This document shows positions 1 through 7,345 of a stretch of 19,359 bases of DNA, one piece after another (within the stretch, counting starts at the first letter, position 1; each line of letters starts with the position of its first letter). Where the stretch lies: the NCBI GenBank assembly GCA_039698075.1, contig JBDKTJ010000015.1:1-19359 (forward strand), given 5' to 3'. The position numbers and the translations under genes are program-made. Under the pieces are notes generated by a model. It ran no database searches. It was not told the origin of the DNA and saw nothing but the letters and a program-made list of their open reading frames with translations. Source of the stretch: JAJFVC01 sp039698075. GTDB lineage: Bacteria; Planctomycetota; Planctomycetia; Pirellulales; Thermoguttaceae.

Positions 1-141
1 GATGCCCAGGAGCAGATCGACGCCTGGCGGCACGATTACAACCACCAGCGTCCGCATCGAGCCCTAGGCGGACGGACGCCGCACGAGTTTTCGATGTTGG
101 AGGGCGGGCCTAGGCCCGCCCTCCAAAACCCTGTTGGCTAA
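1..141 (+). CDS. IS3-family transposase (OrfB, integrase core), C-terminal part
   Basis: Frame 1 is open from the first base to TAA at 139-141 (46 residues). It contains WRHDYNHQRPHRALGGRTP, the signature found just after the last catalytic glutamate in rve-type IS3 OrfB proteins, where the Y-N-x-x-R-P-H-x-x-L pattern is near invariant. The protein catalyses strand transfer of the element together with OrfA. The catalytic DDE residues lie upstream of the window, so activity cannot be judged. The last codons run through a perfect 30-bp palindrome. Confidence 0.85.
   Translation, partial: DAQEQIDAWRHDYNHQRPHRALGGRTPHEFSMLEGGPRPALQNPVG
97..126. repeat. Perfect 30-bp palindrome inside the transposase end
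   Basis: Positions 97-111 are the exact reverse complement of 112-126, centred on CCTAGG, and the sequence is very GC-rich. It would form a strong hairpin in RNA. No T-run follows on either strand, so it is not a classical intrinsic terminator. It may slow transcription leaving the element or simply be a structured element end. Confidence 0.8.
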
Positions 142-175
142 CCTTCCAACTGGATCAAAATCGGGGAGCACCTCA

Positions 176-391
176 ATGGTGCGCGATATGCGTTTTGGTC
201 TGGACCCGGCGATGGAACTGCTCTATGAATATCGGATGGAGGCTGCCGCGACCGGTGTTGCCGTGGCAGGTGCGGCAGCTTGGTGGACGGGCGCATACGC
301 TGGGATCGAAACCTTGCGCCTGCGTGTAATGACGACGATCTCTGGATTCAACACGTTTGGATCTTTTGGCCTCGCAGCAGGGATGGTGTGA
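176..391 (+). pseudogene. 3' fragment of a resident gene cut by the IS3 element
   Basis: An open frame of 71 residues starts at ATG 176, immediately after the proposed IS end, and stops with TGA at 389-391. GGGGAG at 163-168 gives it a Shine-Dalgarno-like sequence, but that lies inside the IS end. The middle is rich in Ala, Gly and Trp and moderately hydrophobic (roughly residues 20-45). No family is recognised. The position suggests the C-terminal remnant of a larger gene; a small intact gene is the alternative. The next gene's ribosome site overlaps this stop, so the two were probably co-transcribed. Confidence 0.35.
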
Positions 392-411
392 GAGAGAAGG
401 GGTTTTCCAAG

Positions 412-984
412 ATGTCGCTGCAAATGTTCTACGTCGTAGATCAAGTCGAGTTCTGGGTGCCGCTGCGCGATGATGACGTGTTTGATATTCTCGCCAAGAA
501 ATACCCGCAAGAGACCGATGCGGTCTTTGGACTTGATGAGCCAGATGGTGTCAATGATCCACAAGGAGTCATTCCACGAGCGGACCTTCTTGCCGCCGTG
601 GAGACACTCCTGACCGCCTTTAAGCAGAAGTCTGAACTCACTCCTCGGCAGTATGTGTTCGACTTTGAGATTATACCAGGTGTTCCCATTGAAGGGGACA
701 AAGAGGTCCGCGGCGTGAAACTCCCCGGCAAAGGGGGGCGTTATTGCCTGTTCGGTGGAGTTGGCCAGTGTGAACTGCGAGAGTGGGAGGCAGGCCCCGG
801 CAGCCTTCTCGCGTACAAAGAGCCTTTGGATTTGCGAGACCAGACGGTACTCGAAACGGAGTCCCACGGCCAAATCAAAATCCGGTCTATGAAGAAGCGT
901 TCACCAATTGTGGGAGACTTGAATCGATTGAGTCAGTTTCTAGAATCGCAGTCGGGGGAGTCGGTGACTAAGCGACTGCTGTAG
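412..984 (+). CDS. Hypothetical protein, 190 residues
   Basis: I do not recognise this family. ATG 412 is preferred over upstream alternatives because AGAGAGAAGGGG lies at 391-402 with normal spacing and overlaps the stop of the preceding fragment. The protein is acidic in its first half (repeated Asp/Glu around residues 19-50) and basic near residues 160-170 (SMKKRS). It has no signal peptide or membrane segment, so it is probably cytoplasmic. A small acidic protein directly behind a truncated frame would fit an immunity or partner protein of a lost gene, but that is speculation from position only. An antisense frame at 223-873 is judged a shadow. Confidence 0.6.
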   Translation: MSLQMFYVVDQVEFWVPLRDDDVFDILAKKYPQETDAVFGLDEPDGVNDPQGVIPRADLLAAVETLLTAFKQKSELTPRQYVFDFEIIPGVPIEGDKEVRGVKLPGKGGRYCLFGGVGQCELREWEAGPGSLLAYKEPLDLRDQTVLETESHGQIKIRSMKKRSPIVGDLNRLSQFLESQSGESVTKRLL

Positions 985-1154
985 TCGCAGCCGATGCGAT
1001 TTCGGGGACCAATACCAGTATTGACAAAACAGGTAACGGCGGGTGAAGGCGAGGGTGGTCGAGAGTCTTCAATCCTGAACCATGAGAACCATTGACGTGA
1101 CAACCAACCGTCAGGCAGTTTCCTTCATTTTCAACATTAAAAGGAGCCAACACT

Positions 1155-1493
1155 GTGGCCGAGCCAATTACCGATCAGCAGCCCAATCCTGACACCACAC
1201 CCCGGCCCCAAATCCACATCGACGACTCGAAGGTCATCGCAGCATATTCCAATTTCTGTAGGGTCACAGGCACGCCCGAGGAACTCATCATCGACTTCGG
1301 TCTGAACCCGCAGCCGTTCGGCGTTCCTACGGAGCCGATCCCTGTGACCCAGCGGATCGTCACCAACTTCTACACGGCCAAGCGGATGCTGCAAGCGTTG
1401 GCCATGACGATTCAGCGCCACGAGGCGACCTTCGGCGTGTTGGAGACCGACGTGCAGAAACGGGTGACAGCGCGTCAGCCCGAAAGAGCGTAG
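1155..1493 (+). CDS. DUF3467 family protein
   Basis: The 112-residue protein matches the DUF3467 pattern: a variable Pro/Asp-rich N-terminus (1-20), then a conserved core including FCRVTGTPEELIIDFGLNPQ (about residues 34-53), then TQRIV and YTAKRML, and a closing segment with RHEATFGVLE. These small proteins are widespread in planctomycetes and some other bacteria, and their biochemical role is unknown. The GTG start at 1155 is supported by AAGGAG at 1141-1146. It appears monocistronic: 170 bp of non-coding sequence precede it and about 315 bp follow. No membrane segment is present. Confidence 0.85.
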   Translation: MAEPITDQQPNPDTTPRPQIHIDDSKVIAAYSNFCRVTGTPEELIIDFGLNPQPFGVPTEPIPVTQRIVTNFYTAKRMLQALAMTIQRHEATFGVLETDVQKRVTARQPERA

Positions 1494-1808
1494 ATCGTTG
1501 TCGTGGTTGCTCGCCTATGCCCTGAGACCACGGGATCAGTATCGAGGTCGGTAATGGCATTTGCGGGTGGCCCCAAAGCGCCGATCATAAAAAAGAGCAA
1601 CGTGTTGACCCCCGGCGGTTGATCGTGCCGACATTCCGCTGGGGTCAAACGGCTATGCCGCCCTGTTCACATGCTCTGAGGGGCGGACCTCCTGGATGCC
1701 TGGTTCGAGTGGCAGTTCCGCCGGGGCCGCTGCCTCAGTCCCCCGGCTCTGCGGAAGCATGATCTGCGAGGCGGTCAAAGTCGGCGGCGCACCCGATGGC
1801 CCGCTCTG
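1494..1808. other. Intergenic region between two convergent genes
   Basis: No convincing gene lies here. The DUF3467 gene (plus strand) and the Mrr-like gene (minus strand) converge on it. The only structure I see is the inverted repeat at 1605-1648, listed separately. No promoter is expected or apparent. Confidence 0.6.
1588..1648 (-). terminator. Possible terminator for the minus-strand Mrr-like gene
   Basis: TTGACCCC (1605-1612) pairs with GGGGTCAA (1641-1648), and the stem continues as GCGG/CCGC with a small bulge. Read on the minus strand, a T-rich run (complement of the A-run near 1588-1594) follows about 11 nt after the stem. That gap is longer than in a standard intrinsic terminator, so the call is tentative. 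It lies about 160 bp beyond the stop of the 1809-2672 gene. Confidence 0.3.
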
Positions 1809-2672
1809 CTAACCTGCTAATCTGTCGGTGTCCGGCGGTGTCTTGCTCACAACAGATTTCACTAATTCTGTGAATTCTTTGCCGTCTACAAGCCGAATGT
1901 TGGCTACTGTTGCAGCCTTAATCGCTCCTGCCGAGAATCCACTTGTAGTTAGCATCATGCCGCGCGTCCCGTCAGGATAGCCGGCCAGCACGTCGGCAAG
2001 CTCACGGATCGCGTTCGCCGGAACCTCGCGCTTCGGATGCCCGCACTTGCACAGCACGATCCAGTTTACCTGGTCCAGATCACGGCTCTGAGTGGCATAA
2101 ATCTCGAAGCAGTGATCGCTGTGACACGATGCAGCAATGTGCTCGACGGCGAGTCCCATCGCCGCCACCACCTTGTCAATATCGCGTTCGAACTGAAACC
2201 AGCGATCTGGCTTGCACTTGGCAGTGTTTTCCACTTTCACTGCATAGAGGGAACGAAGGGCAGATCGGCTGCGATAGATTACGTCTCGTTTCTCGTGTCC
2301 GCGTTGATGGGCAGTAACAAAGGTGTAGCCTTCGTCGCATTGGTATCCATATTGTTTGGCCAAAATCTTCTGCTGGTCCGATGCCTGCCGGCCACGAGTC
2401 AAACGTCGAGCGTGCGCAACCACGGCGTGCAGCCGTCGCCTGGTGTGCCCGAGATTATTCACACATCGCTGCACGTTCGGTCGTTCCTGATACCTAATTC
2501 TCGGAAGGTAGACGATGCAAGGCTTGTCTGACGGCGAACGCACTTTTGGCGATACTGCCGTGCGCCGTTCAAAAACAGTCTCCCGCTCCTCGACGACCCA
2601 GAAATCGCGGATAACTGCCGCTATGAGAAGGTTCACTTCGGCCATTATGGCTTGCCGCTTTTCAGCTAACAC
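1809..2672 (-). CDS. Two-domain protein with Mrr-like nuclease C-terminus
   Basis: The 287-residue product has two parts. Residues about 45-140 are an unrecognised basic domain with conserved-looking His, Arg and GYTFV and YRSRSAL stretches. Residues about 155-280 follow the Mrr_cat layout: a helical WFQFERDIDKVVAAMG segment, a strand ending VLCK, IRELADVL, then MLTTSGFSAGAIKAA and LVDGKEFTELV, which parallels the ITTSTFTQDA and LIDGLRL segments of the Mrr gene at 4165-5067. The usual G-G-I-D and Q-x-K residues are weak here (L-C-K), so catalysis is doubtful. The start is uncertain: GTG 2672, or ATG 2645 giving a protein nine residues shorter. It lies just outside the integrated element. Confidence 0.6.
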   Translation of the reverse strand: MLAEKRQAIMAEVNLLIAAVIRDFWVVEERETVFERRTAVSPKVRSPSDKPCIVYLPRIRYQERPNVQRCVNNLGHTRRRLHAVVAHARRLTRGRQASDQQKILAKQYGYQCDEGYTFVTAHQRGHEKRDVIYRSRSALRSLYAVKVENTAKCKPDRWFQFERDIDKVVAAMGLAVEHIAASCHSDHCFEIYATQSRDLDQVNWIVLCKCGHPKREVPANAIRELADVLAGYPDGTRGMMLTTSGFSAGAIKAATVANIRLVDGKEFTELVKSVVSKTPPDTDRLAG

Positions 2673-3264
2673 CGAACAATCGTCGGCCGATCAATGGGGC
2701 AGGCTTGGCCCAAACTGCTCGTCCATCGCACAGCAGAAGCGGGCTCGCCAAAATCTGCCGCAATCGTCGGTGGCGTTGGCTAGATTGCGTTACCGTTAAT
2801 CTTCGTCCCAGATTGCCACTGCGAACGAGCGAAATTGCAGCCAACCTGACGAGTTCCGATGGTGCCGATTGGCCGTTGAAGCCATAGCGGCTACGGGAAC
2901 TTTGCGAGGGTCAGACTAAACGATTGTAACGGGGCCTCAAAGCGGGTGGACCGGGCCGACTCCAAGCATTGTAAGTGCCCATATCTGATGTTGCGAGTCA
3001 TTGCCATAGCCACACCACGGCAGCCGCCATTTGTACCGAGCCGCCGCCGAGGTTGCCGGATGGTCGGCTCTGGGGTTCGTTGGGGCGATTGCCGGGTGAG
3101 AGTGGCCACCAAATGCGGGCGATAATCGACTTGCGGACGGTGGCCACCAACGTCCGATGCTTAGGTCACATTCAGTTTCAATTGTGGTGGCCAAATGGTG
3201 GCCACTTGTGTTTTCCGCTTGCTTCACGCTGAGTTGCGCAATCGTCGTAAGTCCTTATGTAGCA
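2673..3264. other. Long region without recognisable genes
   Basis: Short open frames occur on both strands, but none has a convincing ribosome site or a recognisable product. The right part (3103-3204) holds four TGGCCA-centred repeats, listed separately. The region may contain decayed sequence and, at its left end, the promoter of the minus-strand Mrr-like gene; I see no clear promoter hexamers. Confidence 0.5.
3103..3204. repeat. Four TGGCCAC/GTGGCCA repeats
   Basis: TGGCCA cores occur at about 3103, 3141, 3188 and 3199, three of them within GTGGCCAC or GGTGGCCACC palindromes. The spacings are 38, 47 and 11 bp. Such a cluster could be protein-binding sites, but no adjacent gene needs it, and short GC-rich palindromes arise by chance. 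Confidence 0.4.
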
Positions 3265-3265
3265 A

Positions 3266-3323
3266 AGTAGCCGAGGCGGGACTCGAACCCGCACGAGCGA
3301 TTAAGCCCACGGGATTTTAAAGC
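3266..3323 (-). other. Left attachment site: 3' half of a tRNA-Leu gene
   Basis: Read on the minus strand this is the anticodon loop TTTAAAA, the 3' strand of the anticodon stem TCCCG, a long variable arm, a perfect T-arm (GCGGG/CCCGC around TTCGAGT) and the acceptor strand CTCGGCT plus A. The 5' half (D-arm, acceptor 5' strand) is missing, and at the crossover side the stem no longer pairs. It matches the intact tRNA at 17545-17629 except in the variable arm and one T-loop base. Joined in silico to the 5' half of that tRNA it restores a well-folded tRNA-Leu, so it is best read as the displaced end of the original host gene. Confidence 0.85.
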
Positions 3324-3544
3324 CCGACGAAACCCGCGAAAACGCCGAGAAAAACGAGGTTTTCCGACAAATCGCAGCGCATGCGCAGCGCGCGAAAGCT
3401 GACAACGTAATTTCCGATCTTGGGCTACAGTCAATCATCGACAAGTGGGATGATCTTCCCGAACCGATCCGCGCCGGCATTGTGGCCATGGTCAAGGCGG
3501 CATCCGGTTCGCATGTCAAAGCTAATGGGGACAGGGCGCGGTAG
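3305..3544 (+). pseudogene. Detached C-terminal tail of the integrase
   Basis: This frame is open from the att core to TAG 3542-3544 but has no start codon or ribosome site near its beginning. From 3320 it encodes 74 residues (starting KPDETRENAEKNEVFRQ) with the segment IIDKWDDLPEPIRAGIVAMV, a tail I associate with planctomycete integrases. The core codons CAC-GGG-ATT-TTA (3308-3319) are in the same frame as the identical codons in the integrase at 17585-17596. In the excised circle this stretch would therefore be fused to the integrase C-terminus. It also repeats the AAHAQRA motif found in the integrase. In the integrated state it is probably not translated. Confidence 0.75.
3373..3393 (+). 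repeat. 21-bp direct repeat, left copy
   Basis: The 21 bases from 3373 (CGCAGCGCATGCGCAGCGCG plus C) recur exactly at 17374-17394. This copy lies about 50 bp inside the left att core and encodes part of the detached integrase tail. In the excised form the two copies flank the core on either side in the same orientation. They could be arm-type sites for integrase or Xis. Confidence 0.8.
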
Positions 3545-3717
3545 GTTCTTTCCCGGAGGGGGCCAAAGGGCCTTGCGCCGGCGATCTTTGCGTTTATATA
3601 CACACACAATCTGAAATTGTTGCTTCATCCTCACATGCCAACGAGGGGTATCATCAGGCTATTCCCTAAAGTCCCCCAATAGGTCCCAACCGGGTCGGCC
3701 GCTCGATGAGTGGTTGG

Positions 3718-3820
3718 TGGTGGTGGTGGTGGGGCCCGGTTTTACGTTGCGGCCGTACAAAAGTAACCAGATCGCCGGCGGCACGCCTGAAGCCGGGATG
3801 ACCGGGAAGGACCCGAGCCA
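3718..3820 (+). repeat. 103-bp diverged direct repeat, left copy
   Basis: This block aligns without gaps to 10906-11008: about 68 of 103 positions match by eye, with strongly conserved ends (TGGTGGTGGT, GATCGCCGGCGGC and GGAAGGACCCGAGCCA at identical spacings). The two copies have the same orientation and bracket the restriction-modification operon and the IS4/IS5-like insertion. The nature of the repeat is unknown; both copies lack an intact gene. Confidence 0.65.
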
Positions 3821-3885
3821 TTGCAGCGATTGCTCGCAAGGAGAGTTCGCCACGCCATATCAATTTTCAAAGAGAGTGTTCTTGA

Positions 3886-4119
3886 ATGGCGGAAAGCATG
3901 AACATCGCCCCCCTGAGCGGTCGTGCTCTACGCAGATTAGAGTGGTACTGCAAAATTATCCCGGGGCCTTCAGCTACAGCATGGGGAACGGTGCCCCACG
4001 GCAATCGTTCGGATGCGACATCTGGTCTATATGCCGCGTTGTTTTGGCGGGAGACTGTTGTGCTATTTCAAGGTCGTAGCACAGCCCTGGCTACGATTGA
4101 ATGCTTGAGGATCGCGTAA
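3886..4119 (+). CDS. Small hypothetical protein, 77 residues (doubtful)
   Basis: An open frame from ATG 3886 has AGAGAG at 3871-3876 as a weak ribosome site. The product is mixed in character (RRLEWYCKI, then LYAALFWRETVVLF) and matches nothing I recognise. It lies in the gap between the element's left end and the Mrr gene, which is transcribed towards it. It may be a real accessory gene or a chance frame. Confidence 0.3.
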   Translation: MAESMNIAPLSGRALRRLEWYCKIIPGPSATAWGTVPHGNRSDATSGLYAALFWRETVVLFQGRSTALATIECLRIA

Positions 4120-4164
4120 CTAAGTCGGCCATTTCCATATCTAGTGCCAAACGCCACATTGCGG

Positions 4165-5067
4165 CTATTCCTCCGCGAAGTAATCCGAGTCAATTCGTTT
4201 GATCTCATACAGGTGTGCCAGGCTGACGCCGACGTTGAAGTCGATCATGAGTTGGGCCAAACGCAGTCCGTCGATCAAAACAACCTTTGAATCAATGCCG
4301 GCAGTATACGAAATTGCATCCTGCGTAAATGTGCTTGTGGTAATAAAGACGCCCTTGCGGGCACGGCGTCCGTGCAGCGCACCAACGAATTTTTGAATCT
4401 CGGGGCGGCCAACAGGGTTACTCCATCGCTTCGCCTGTAGATAAATGAAATCTAACCCCAGACGATCTGCTTGAATTACACCATCAATGCCTCCATCCGC
4501 GCCAGGTGGTGATACGGTTCCATCACCGCTCAATCCGCCATAGCCCATCTTCAGCATCACATCGAGCACCAGCCGCTCGAAAAACCGTGGAGAAACGGAA
4601 GTCACCTGTTCAAGAAGTTCTGCGGCCAAATCCTCACGAATCTGCCGATACGCCTGTTCCAAGGCTTCTTCAGGCGTTTCCGTTTGCGATACGTCTTCTG
4701 TTGATTCGACCGTGCTATCCGTCGTCCGTTGCCGAAACTCCTTGAAGCCCGGAAACTGTTGCAAATACCGAATGTCAATTCGTTCGGGCGGGCTATTCAG
4801 AACTTGCCGCCCGCGTTCGGAGATGATGAAATGCCCGCGTCGCGTCTTTTCAAGAAGCCCTGCCCGTTCAAGATGGATCTTCGCCCAGGCAACGCGATTG
4901 CTGAATCGCGTTTGCTGACCGCTGGGCAAAAGCTCTTGTCGATCATCCGCCGTTAGTCCCATCTGGTCGGCCAACGTGGTGCGAGCATCTTGCATCGAGT
5001 ATTCAGCACCGCTGGCCGCAAAACGTAGCAGCGGCAGCATGATCGCTTGGAAGTCGGGTATAGCCAT
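4165..5067 (-). CDS. mrr: Mrr-type restriction endonuclease
   Basis: The 300-residue protein is close in length to E. coli Mrr (about 304). Residues about 1-95 form an Mrr_N winged-helix domain, about 96-150 an acidic linker, and about 155-275 the Mrr_cat PD-(D/E)xK core. Visible catalytic residues are E164 in FERLVLD, D195 in GGIDGVI and Q211/K213 in QAKRW, followed by FITTSTFTQDA. Mrr enzymes cleave DNA carrying foreign methylation, so this gene would complement the adjacent restriction-modification genes. It is the last gene of the leftward operon, 53 bp after the HEPN gene. ATG 5067 is used; its ribosome site is weak, suggesting coupling or low expression. Confidence 0.92.
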   Translation of the reverse strand: MAIPDFQAIMLPLLRFAASGAEYSMQDARTTLADQMGLTADDRQELLPSGQQTRFSNRVAWAKIHLERAGLLEKTRRGHFIISERGRQVLNSPPERIDIRYLQQFPGFKEFRQRTTDSTVESTEDVSQTETPEEALEQAYRQIREDLAAELLEQVTSVSPRFFERLVLDVMLKMGYGGLSGDGTVSPPGADGGIDGVIQADRLGLDFIYLQAKRWSNPVGRPEIQKFVGALHGRRARKGVFITTSTFTQDAISYTAGIDSKVVLIDGLRLAQLMIDFNVGVSLAHLYEIKRIDSDYFAEE

Positions 5068-5120
5068 GATGGTAACACCAATGCTTTTGACGATGTTGTG
5101 TTGTGCGACCTATTTCGATC

Positions 5121-5915
5121 CTAAACGATTGTTGCAATCATATGCCTTAACAGATGATAGGCCGGTTCGTAGGTGCGGTTTGCTTCGTGATCGGGAACGA
5201 GTTCGCCATGAAAAAGGAGGTTGCGCATCGCATAGAGCACATCTACCAGACCGGCAAATATTGCCGCTGGCTCACGGGCAAATCTATAGCCATCCATAAG
5301 CAACGGATTTTCTTCTGACGACTCAGCGAGCAAGGAACGGAAACGGTAAGGATGAGCCTTCTGATAACACATTTTTAAAGGTGATTGTTTTTTAGCGTCC
5401 AAAGCAATGTAGTCAGCATGCAGTTGGAGCCCATCAATGTCCCATTCGCCCGGCTGAACGATTGTTGTTACGACGATACCGGATTTGTTGATAACCTCGC
5501 AAACAACTTGCTTATCCGGTCGTCGTTTTCGCTCGACAGTGTATTTCCAACCATAAAAATCGAGTGTCTCCTTAGAGTTCGGATTCCTTCCAACAGAAAC
5601 ATATTCAAGGCTGATAACGCGATCATTCCGGTCTTTCAGTGGATCGGCAGAAAGCCGGCGGTGAAGTCCCGCGATATGATTGCGAATTTCTTCGGAGTCG
5701 GCATCCTCGCCTTCCAACTTAGCAACAAATCGCGAGCGAATGCGATTTCCATCAGTCTTGACTTCTTCCAGAATATCCCGTTCAGTTTCAATTTTGTCAT
5801 AGTTGTGACGATACCAAGCGTTAAACGGAATCCATGCCTTCACGAAATGGGTGAAGTAATCAATCTCCGATTGCTCCAACCACTGTTTGACATTGGCAGT
5901 GCTTATAGTGGGCAC
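5121..5915 (-). CDS. HEPN-motif protein in the restriction operon
   Basis: The 264-residue protein begins at GTG 5915 with AAGGAG in the end of hsdS (complement of 5923-5928); its start lies 2 bp beyond the hsdS stop, so translation is likely coupled. Near the C-terminus, about residues 225-255, is LYAMRNLLFHGEL: R231-N-x3-H236 is the R-x4-6-H motif of HEPN domains, which are often metal-independent RNases in defence systems. The N-terminal part (WIPFNAWYRHNY, about residues 28-39) resembles the start of HEPN-like accessory proteins. The middle is unassigned. It may be a toxin or abortive-infection effector triggered when restriction fails, or a structural accessory; the sequence cannot decide. 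Confidence 0.75.
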   Translation of the reverse strand: MPTISTANVKQWLEQSEIDYFTHFVKAWIPFNAWYRHNYDKIETERDILEEVKTDGNRIRSRFVAKLEGEDADSEEIRNHIAGLHRRLSADPLKDRNDRVISLEYVSVGRNPNSKETLDFYGWKYTVERKRRPDKQVVCEVINKSGIVVTTIVQPGEWDIDGLQLHADYIALDAKKQSPLKMCYQKAHPYRFRSLLAESSEENPLLMDGYRFAREPAAIFAGLVDVLYAMRNLLFHGELVPDHEANRTYEPAYHLLRHMIATIV

Positions 5916-5917
5916 AA

Positions 5918-7303
5918 TTACGCTCCTTGACTCTTCAGGTAAGCCATCGCCTTGGCTTCGGAATCCTCAATAGCAATTTCCACCGCACGCTTAGCCGCGT
6001 CCAAAAGAACATGGGCGTGTTGGCGGGAGGCATGTGCGGATTGGACGGCAGCCACAATGCCATCCTGCGCCTTTTTGGGAATCTTTGGAAAGGGTAGCGC
6101 CAAAAGGTCTTTGTCGCTGATAGCGGGATACATGCTGGCGCTGGTATGCAGGTCCATCAATTCGCAAAAGAGCGGCAGGCGAAGGTAGGTAAGTAGCACC
6201 TCCGCTGGCACAGACTGCGGTTGGAGCACAACAAAACCACTGCTGGCAACGCAACCATCCTGGTCTGGCATGACAAGAGCAGAAAGTCGCCGAACAGGCC
6301 GGACCGTAGATGTTAGCACGTCACCCGCGCACACATACCAAGTAGCCCGGCTCGGGGCATCGCTGATCGGCAATGACTCGCAAGCCACGGTGCCATCGTT
6401 CCGCACATCGCTAATTTCAATGTAATGAAAGTCGCCTGACCCGACAGCACTAAATCGCTTACGTCGTGGCGTTGCCACATCGCTCATGGCTTGCCTACCT
6501 TTCCCGAGACACGCAATTAACTCAGCCACACGCGGTGTAAAGTATTGTGCATCTAACCGCCCAGCAGCAAAGGCTTCCGAGGCCCGGCTAGTATAGGTCA
6601 GCGGTTCCGGCGGTTGCCAATTGCCGAGACCTAAAGCTCGCATCAGAATATCGTTGGCAGACTGTAGACTCTTTTCGCTGTGTTGGCGGACTCGCAATGC
6701 ATTCTGCACGCAGTCAGTAATTGCTCGTTGCACTCTTTTGCTGAGCTTTGGGATAGGAATATCACGAATCCTTGAAAGTGACATTCCTTGCTGAACCATC
6801 CCACTCGAATATCTCTCGATGTAGTCCTGGCCAAATCGCGAATTGAGATAAGTTAGGACAAACTCAGGAAGAAATGCCGATTCGTCGTCCCAACTGACTC
6901 TTGCCAAATCTTGGTCAATGTTGGCTGGCAAGGCTTCTGGCACAACAAGTGCGCACATTCCAACAGTGCCGCGAGTGGAAAGAACTACGTCGCGATTGCG
7001 GAGGCGAGAACGGATGTTCTCTTCGTCGATATGCCGTGCAATGCAAACCGCTTTGCTACGGTCTGCAAACCAATCGGAAGCACATTTTGCCGTAAGCATA
7101 GCAACAGGCGAAGCGTCATCCACAACATGATAACCATGCGGCCCATCCGTTACAGTGGCAAAGCTGCCCAAACATAGCCTTTGGAAGCGAGACAGCGAAA
7201 CATCCTCTGTAAGAAACCGCTTCCGAAAGAATTCGGCTTCAAAACGTTTTTCATCATTCAAAGCACTAAATTCTACTTCCGTGCATTCCAGCCCCTCCAA
7301 CAA
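5918..7303 (-). CDS. hsdS: Type I-style DNA specificity subunit (HsdS)
   Basis: The 461-residue product has the two-fold repeat of HsdS proteins. Each half starts with a similar segment (KRFEAEFF about residue 20; GRLDAQYF about 252), then a target recognition domain (about 40-195 and 275-400) and a coiled-coil spacer (about 196-230 and 405-455). It would select the bipartite DNA target and hold the methyltransferase subunits. The only plausible starts near the N-terminus are TTG 7303 or the next TTG, without a good ribosome site. The frame is open upstream through the end of hsdM, and a frameshift-like signal lies there. It overlaps none of its neighbours but is tightly packed in the operon. 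Confidence 0.92.
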   Translation of the reverse strand: MLEGLECTEVEFSALNDEKRFEAEFFRKRFLTEDVSLSRFQRLCLGSFATVTDGPHGYHVVDDASPVAMLTAKCASDWFADRSKAVCIARHIDEENIRSRLRNRDVVLSTRGTVGMCALVVPEALPANIDQDLARVSWDDESAFLPEFVLTYLNSRFGQDYIERYSSGMVQQGMSLSRIRDIPIPKLSKRVQRAITDCVQNALRVRQHSEKSLQSANDILMRALGLGNWQPPEPLTYTSRASEAFAAGRLDAQYFTPRVAELIACLGKGRQAMSDVATPRRKRFSAVGSGDFHYIEISDVRNDGTVACESLPISDAPSRATWYVCAGDVLTSTVRPVRRLSALVMPDQDGCVASSGFVVLQPQSVPAEVLLTYLRLPLFCELMDLHTSASMYPAISDKDLLALPFPKIPKKAQDGIVAAVQSAHASRQHAHVLLDAAKRAVEIAIEDSEAKAMAYLKSQGA

Positions 7304-7345
7304 CCGCTTAAAGCGTTTTGCGTTGAAGGGGCCTACACGAAAAAA
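7290..7345 (-). promoter_or_regulatory. Candidate -1 ribosomal frameshift signal, hsdM to hsdS
   Basis: On the minus strand the hsdM codons AGT-TTT-TTC contain the heptamer T_TTT_TTC (7345-7339) two codons before the stop TAG (7335-7333). After a 5-nt spacer, 7333-7322 (GGCCCCTTCAAC) pairs with 7301-7290 (GTTGGAGGGGCT) in a 12-bp stem with two G-U pairs and a 20-nt loop. A -1 slip leads directly into the open hsdS frame through 12 extra codons to TTG 7303. The same stem covers the hsdS start region, so a translational-coupling hairpin is the alternative reading. Confidence 0.5.

Larger units (their letters stand above)
1..175 (+). mobile_element. IS3-family insertion sequence, right end only
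   Basis: The window opens inside an IS3-family element. The end of its integrase-type transposase is visible, followed by about 34 bp of non-coding sequence. The outer end is placed at 175, where the reverse complement begins TGAGGTGCTCCCCG, matching the TG-start terminal repeats usual for IS3 elements. The left end lies outside the window, so the repeat pair and target duplication cannot be checked. The boundary is inference. The next reading frame begins immediately after it, which suggests the element interrupted a resident gene. Confidence 0.65.

Noticed and set aside
223..873. 216-residue minus-strand frame
   Set aside because: It lies antisense to the 412-984 frame, which has a good ribosome site and more protein-like composition; the minus-strand product matches nothing.
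3266..3323. A second functional tRNA-Leu
   Set aside because: The 5' half is absent and the anticodon stem does not close; it is only the 3' half left at the att site.
3711..3735. GGT repeat run, considered as a microsatellite or CRISPR-like repeat
   Set aside because: It is a short simple-sequence run at the start of the 103-bp repeat; no repeat-spacer pattern is present anywhere in the window.
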